Below are positions 60,771-64,000 of a DNA stretch of 64,000 nucleotides, piece by piece. Positions within the stretch are counted from its first letter, which is position 1. Every line of letters begins with the position of its first letter. The notes under the pieces were generated by a model. The model searched no databases. It saw only the letters and a list, made by a program, of their open reading frames with translations, and was not told the DNA's origin. The position numbers and the translations under genes were made by a program. Source of the stretch: Chinchilla lanigera (Eukaryota > Chordata > Mammalia > Rodentia > Chinchillidae); the NCBI RefSeq assembly GCF_000276665.1, contig NW_004955502.1, positions 3,032,493 through 3,096,492 on the forward strand, written 5' to 3'.

Positions 60771-61780
60771 CTGAGAAAAAGCAGCTGCTTTTGCTGCACC
60801 ACTAAGAGAAACAGATCCCAGGTCTGATTCCCGGGGCTCCAAGAAGAACTCAACAACTGCATTCATCTGCTACCACTGTTAAAAGCCAGGGTACCTCAAG
60901 AGGAACTGCCCTAAGAGGCCCCATGAGCCATGCCCTGGATGCAAAGGAGACCACTGGAGATCGGTCTGCCCTCTGAGGTGGAGGCCCCAGAGCTCAGACC
61001 CATGCTACCAGTTAGTCCAACAGGAATGAGAGGGCTTGAGGCATGGTCTGCCTTCTCCCTCTGGCCAGACCGTCATCTCCATCGAGGAGTCCTGGGTAAT
61101 CATGACTATGGAGGAACAAGAAAACAGCCTGTTGCTAGTCACAGGTGCAAGCCTCTCGGTCCTTCTTTTCAATCCTGGCCTTCCTTCCAGCCATCATACC
61201 TCAGTGAAAGGAGTCACTGGTGAGGAGGTAATATGCTATTTTTGACAACCCTTAGGCTGTAACTACTTATTAGATCCTTCTTGCATATCTCTGTCTTCCT
61301 GAGAAACCACTTTGAAGATACCACCACGTATTACAGCAGCCATTGATATTTTCCTACTAATCTATCCATAACTGTGTTAAGTTTGTAATGTTCCTATCCT
61401 ATTTCATAATGTATGTTTATTATTATGTGTTTCCTACAACAACCATTGAGAATAGTTAATGATTTTTCAATAGGTCACTCATGTATAGCTCTATTTATTT
61501 TCTTTAGAAGCCACTTTGAAGATACCAAAGTATAGCACAACAATTCTTTTTTTTTTTTTTTAGCACAACAACTCTTGATAATCTCCTACCTCTTTTGTCT
61601 CTAACTCACTATTATTTGTCTATTTGTTTTCCTGAGAAACTATTTTGTAGATAATAATACGTAAAATGATAACCATTGATAATTTCCTACCATTTTGTCT
61701 GTAATTTGCTAAGTCCCCCCTATTATTATGTTATCCTTCTTTTATTCTTTAAAATAAAAAAAAAAAAAAAACAAAAAAAA
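60771..61780 (+). mobile_element. Chimeric retroposon: ERV NC/protease fragment joined to L1 3' end
   Basis: It is bounded by the perfect 16-bp repeat caaagtaaagcctggg (60755-60770 and 61781-61796) and ends in an A-rich tail, so it moved by L1-type retrotransposition. The first ~480 bp are an endogenous retrovirus fragment. They carry two CCHC-like knuckles (60868-60909, with an in-frame stop and Tyr in place of His; 60931-60957, with H-X4-C spacing kept) and, in the same frame, a retropepsin-like segment near 61090-61210. There the catalytic D-T/S-G triad reads VTG, so it is dead. From about 61265 the sequence is L1 3' UTR in three tandem modules. Confidence 0.8.
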
Positions 61781-62081
61781 CAAAGTAAAGCCTGGGAAGA
61801 CACAATATAGATGTGTGGTGGGTGTGTGAAACTGTAGCAATGAAGCCAAAGACACACTGGAGACCCCAGGAGGCTAGAGATGGCAGGACTTTGAAATATC
61901 TGCCAGGAAAAGCTTCAAGCAGTGAGTAGAACAAGCCTGGGATAGGCTATGTGGGCTGTAATCAACACCCACCCCTTGGGGTGGAGGTACTCAGGCCCTT
62001 TAGAACTCACATTTTACTAACATGTGCCTGAGATGCCAGACATGGGACTATAGGACTTAATGTTGCCTTGCTGAGTTTTGG

Positions 62082-62180
62082 GTTTTTTTTTTTTAGTTTT
62101 TCTCCGGTACCGGGAACTGAACTCACGACCTTGCGCTTGCCAGGCAGGTGCTTTTGCCGCTGAGCTAAATCCCCAGCCCC
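62082..62180 (-). repeat. ID SINE with direct repeats
   Basis: Complete ID flanked by tgagttttgg (62072-62081 and 62181-62190), inserted in the MaLR internal region. Confidence 0.93.
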
Positions 62181-62201
62181 TGAGTTTTGGTTTTTCATGG
62201 T

Positions 62202-62342
62202 ACTTTTTTTGTTGTTTTTGACACAGGGTTTCACTATGCAGTTCAAGGTGGCTTTGAACTCTTTGTAGCCCAGGCTGGCCTTGAACTTGTAGTGATCCTC
62301 CTGTCTCAGTGTCCCAAGTGCTGGGATTACAAGCATGCCCAG
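62202..62342 (-). repeat. B1 SINE
   Basis: Minus-strand B1 with the internal duplication ('ttcaaggtggctttgaac', 'gcccaggctggccttgaact'). Confidence 0.88.
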
Positions 62343-62639
62343 TGGTATAATTATTTTCTAGCCCTCTATTATTCTTTTTTAGAATGAGAATTTCATGCCA
62401 TACTAGTATATCTTGGGAATATGTAACCTCCTTTTATGAATTTTGTAGAAGTTCACGGCTAAGAGTTGACCTTCAGCCTCAGAGCAGATTTTAAAGTTAG
62501 ACTTTTGAGCAGTGTTAGAACTGTTCAGATTTGGGGGGAAGGGATTATTGCATTTTCAGCTGTACACAGAATAGTTACATCATGCCAGGCAGAACTGAGC
62601 TTGTTATTGTGTTTATTTCGAGACTAAATGTAGTTTAAG

Positions 62640-62825
62640 GAGATTTCTTCCTAGAGTACTCTGTCCACATACTCTGTTTTCCAACCACCTTAAAGTGAAC
62701 AGCTTTCTCATGCCATGCCCCCCTGCCATGATTGTTCTGCCTTGGAACCAGCTAAGCATGGACTTAGACCTCTGAAATCATGAGGCAAAAGTAATCCTCT
62801 CCTTTCAAGTGTGTATGTCAGGTAG
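62640..62825 (+). mobile_element. 3' LTR (partial) of the MaLR element
   Basis: Closely matches the 3' half of the LTR at 58405-58795: 'aagtgaacagctttctcatg', 'gattgttctgccttggaacc', 'caagtgtgtatgtcaggta'. It pairs with that LTR to define a ~4.4-kb provirus-like MaLR. Confidence 0.75.
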
Positions 62826-62839
62826 TGCATGATATATAT

Positions 62840-63399
62840 TTTTTTCTGAACCATTGCAGAGTATTTGGCATAAATTAAGTATCCTTATCCCTTAATATTT
62901 CCACGTGTATTTCCTAAGGACCAGGATCTTCTTTGGTGTACCATATATTAATAAGCACTTTTTCTAATCCTTGGTCCTTATCATATTTTCTCAGTTATGC
63001 AAATTATAACATCCAGCGTAGGATCACATAGTGTATTTAGTTGTTATGTCTCTTTATTCTTTAATTTGGAACCATTTTCCAGCCTTATTTAAATGACAAT
63101 GATGTTTTTTAAGAACCATGACCCGTTATCTTAAAAAATGTTTCTCAATGTTGATTCATCTGATATTTACTCATTAATAAATGTAGATGTCAGTTATAAA
63201 ACTGTTCACATTATTTTAGATTATTATGCCTAGAGGCACATGATGGTCATTTGCTTGTCATCAAGGGCATCAAGGTTCGTTCTCCAGTGGTGGTGTCATC
63301 CAGTGACTAAGAGTATCTACTTTGTAATCTTCTCTCTTATAACTGATAGGCTGCCTGTGGATTCAGGCCAAGAAAGCATCATGTTCTCCATAAAACATA
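62840..63399. repeat. Old L1M-like 3' sequence
   Basis: Words such as 'aaaatgtttctcaatgttga', 'tgatatttactcattaataa' and 'cctagaggcacatgatggtc' resemble ancient L1M 3' ends of mammals. Strand uncertain. Confidence 0.5.
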
Positions 63400-63590
63400 C
63401 GGTGGTACATTGGTTCACAAACTTGATTCTTTCCAATTCCTGTCACAAACTGTGTTGGACAAGAACTGAATCAAATTTAGTGGTTAGGCTTAATGTTGAC
63501 CTTGTGGGGAAATTTGATTTGATCCTCACCCAGTTCAGTTTGTGACCAGAATCGTGGAGACAATTGAGTTTATGAACCAAGGTACCACTG
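63400..63590 (+). mobile_element. Tc1/mariner-like MITE, copy 3
   Basis: Best-preserved copy, 191 bp: start cggtggtacattggttcac, end atgaaccaaggtaccactg, TA at 63398-63399 and 63591-63592. Confidence 0.85.
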
Positions 63591-64000
63591 TATTCCCTTA
63601 AATAGAGGATCTTAATTTTTGCCTCTACCATTATTTACTGTGTGTTCACCCAACACATTCAGGTGGCATTTTTCTGCCTTGGCTTCTTCCCTTATTTATT
63701 TTTTTAAAGTTATTGTAAGTATGAGCTCATTTATTGTCCTTTTTTAAGGTAGTCATTACATTATTTGAGGAGATTTGTACAAAAAGTATAGATACTCAGA
63801 ATCACATCAGTAGCCTTCATTGCATGATACTGATAATAACTTTGTATATACTAGTGGTTTACAATTGAAACGATAAGTAATAACTTTTCTTGTGAACCTA
63901 CTTTTGCCATGAGACCTATTATGCTTGTATTAGATTGTCCTGCTATTTATGTTTTCATTCATTTTCTTCTAGTAAAACTTTTTAGAGATAATTTTACATT

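Larger units (their letters stand above)
58796..62640 (+). mobile_element. MaLR internal region interrupted by nested insertions
   Basis: MaLR/THE1-int-like sequence occurs in four pieces: 58796-59311, 60443-60770, 61781-62081 and about 62343-62640. Supporting phrases include 'gactttggaactggtttgca', 'cctagggacttggttcccca' and 'actggagaccccaggaggct'. The pieces read through as one internal region once the L1 5' block, the chimeric retroposon, an ID and a B1 are set aside. No coding capacity was seen, as usual for this non-autonomous class III-related family. Confidence 0.75.

Noticed and set aside
60930..61223. 97-codon frame on the plus strand
   Set aside because: It is out of frame with the retroviral knuckles and the protease-like segment, which share another frame; it is a shadow in a dead ERV fragment.
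55300..64000. A neighbouring gene upstream of ZNF451 (for example the related KIAA1586)
   Set aside because: No SIM or zinc-finger/transposase-like coding homology was found in this flank; it is retroelements and old repeats.

Overview
The window is mammalian nuclear DNA, almost certainly from a rodent. Its SINEs are B1 elements carrying the internal ~29 bp duplication, tRNA-Ala-like ID elements and B1-ID dimers, mixed with L1, MaLR LTRs, MIR, MER2/Tigger and hAT fossils. This SINE set fits the mouse-related clade; I lean towards Castorimorpha (beaver-like), but the species is inference. There are two assembly gaps: 100 N at 11510-11609 and 215 N at 54453-54667.

Only one gene is recognisable: the 5' part of ZNF451, a SUMO E3/E4 ligase, on the minus strand. 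Six internal coding exons can be placed with consistent splice sites and phase: 54294-54377, 47612-47692, 24236-24361, 15966-16077, 6047-6197 and 4167-4293. The start-codon exon must lie in or beside the GC-rich gap near 54.45-54.67 kb, and the gene runs off the left edge. A large extra exon, 44535-46013, lies inside the intron after the 47.6 kb exon. It encodes 492 residues resembling the LAP2alpha (TMPO) C-terminal domain, a domesticated DIRS1-type retrotransposon gag. This is the terminal exon of the short SIM plus LAP2alpha isoform known from other mammals. Just downstream of its stop codon, 43.52-43.98 kb on the same strand, is a 150-codon open frame that I read as the decayed RT-RNase H part of the same DIRS element.

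Layout from right to left, in gene order: 55.1-64 kb is upstream flank made mostly of nested retroelements. It holds three MaLR LTR loci, one with both LTRs and an internal region interrupted by an L1 5'-end block and by a chimeric retroposon joining an ERV nucleocapsid/protease fragment to an L1 3' end. 53.9-55.1 kb is the CpG-island promoter, with a 33-bp minisatellite of ETS-type sites. 47.7-53.9 kb is intron 2 (old MIR, ID, B1 and mariner copies). 44.5-47.7 kb holds the SIM2 exon and the LAP2alpha exon. 24.4-44.5 kb is a long intron containing a 5.3-kb L1. 16-24 kb holds a broken, nested L1. 1-16 kb holds the zinc-finger exons among many SINEs.

The two SUMO-interacting motifs are split over the first two visible exons, with the PLRP linker at the start of the second. 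Transcripts reading through to the zinc-finger exons, and those ending in the LAP2alpha exon, would therefore share the same SUMO-ligase module. All four large L1 copies lie antisense to the gene.
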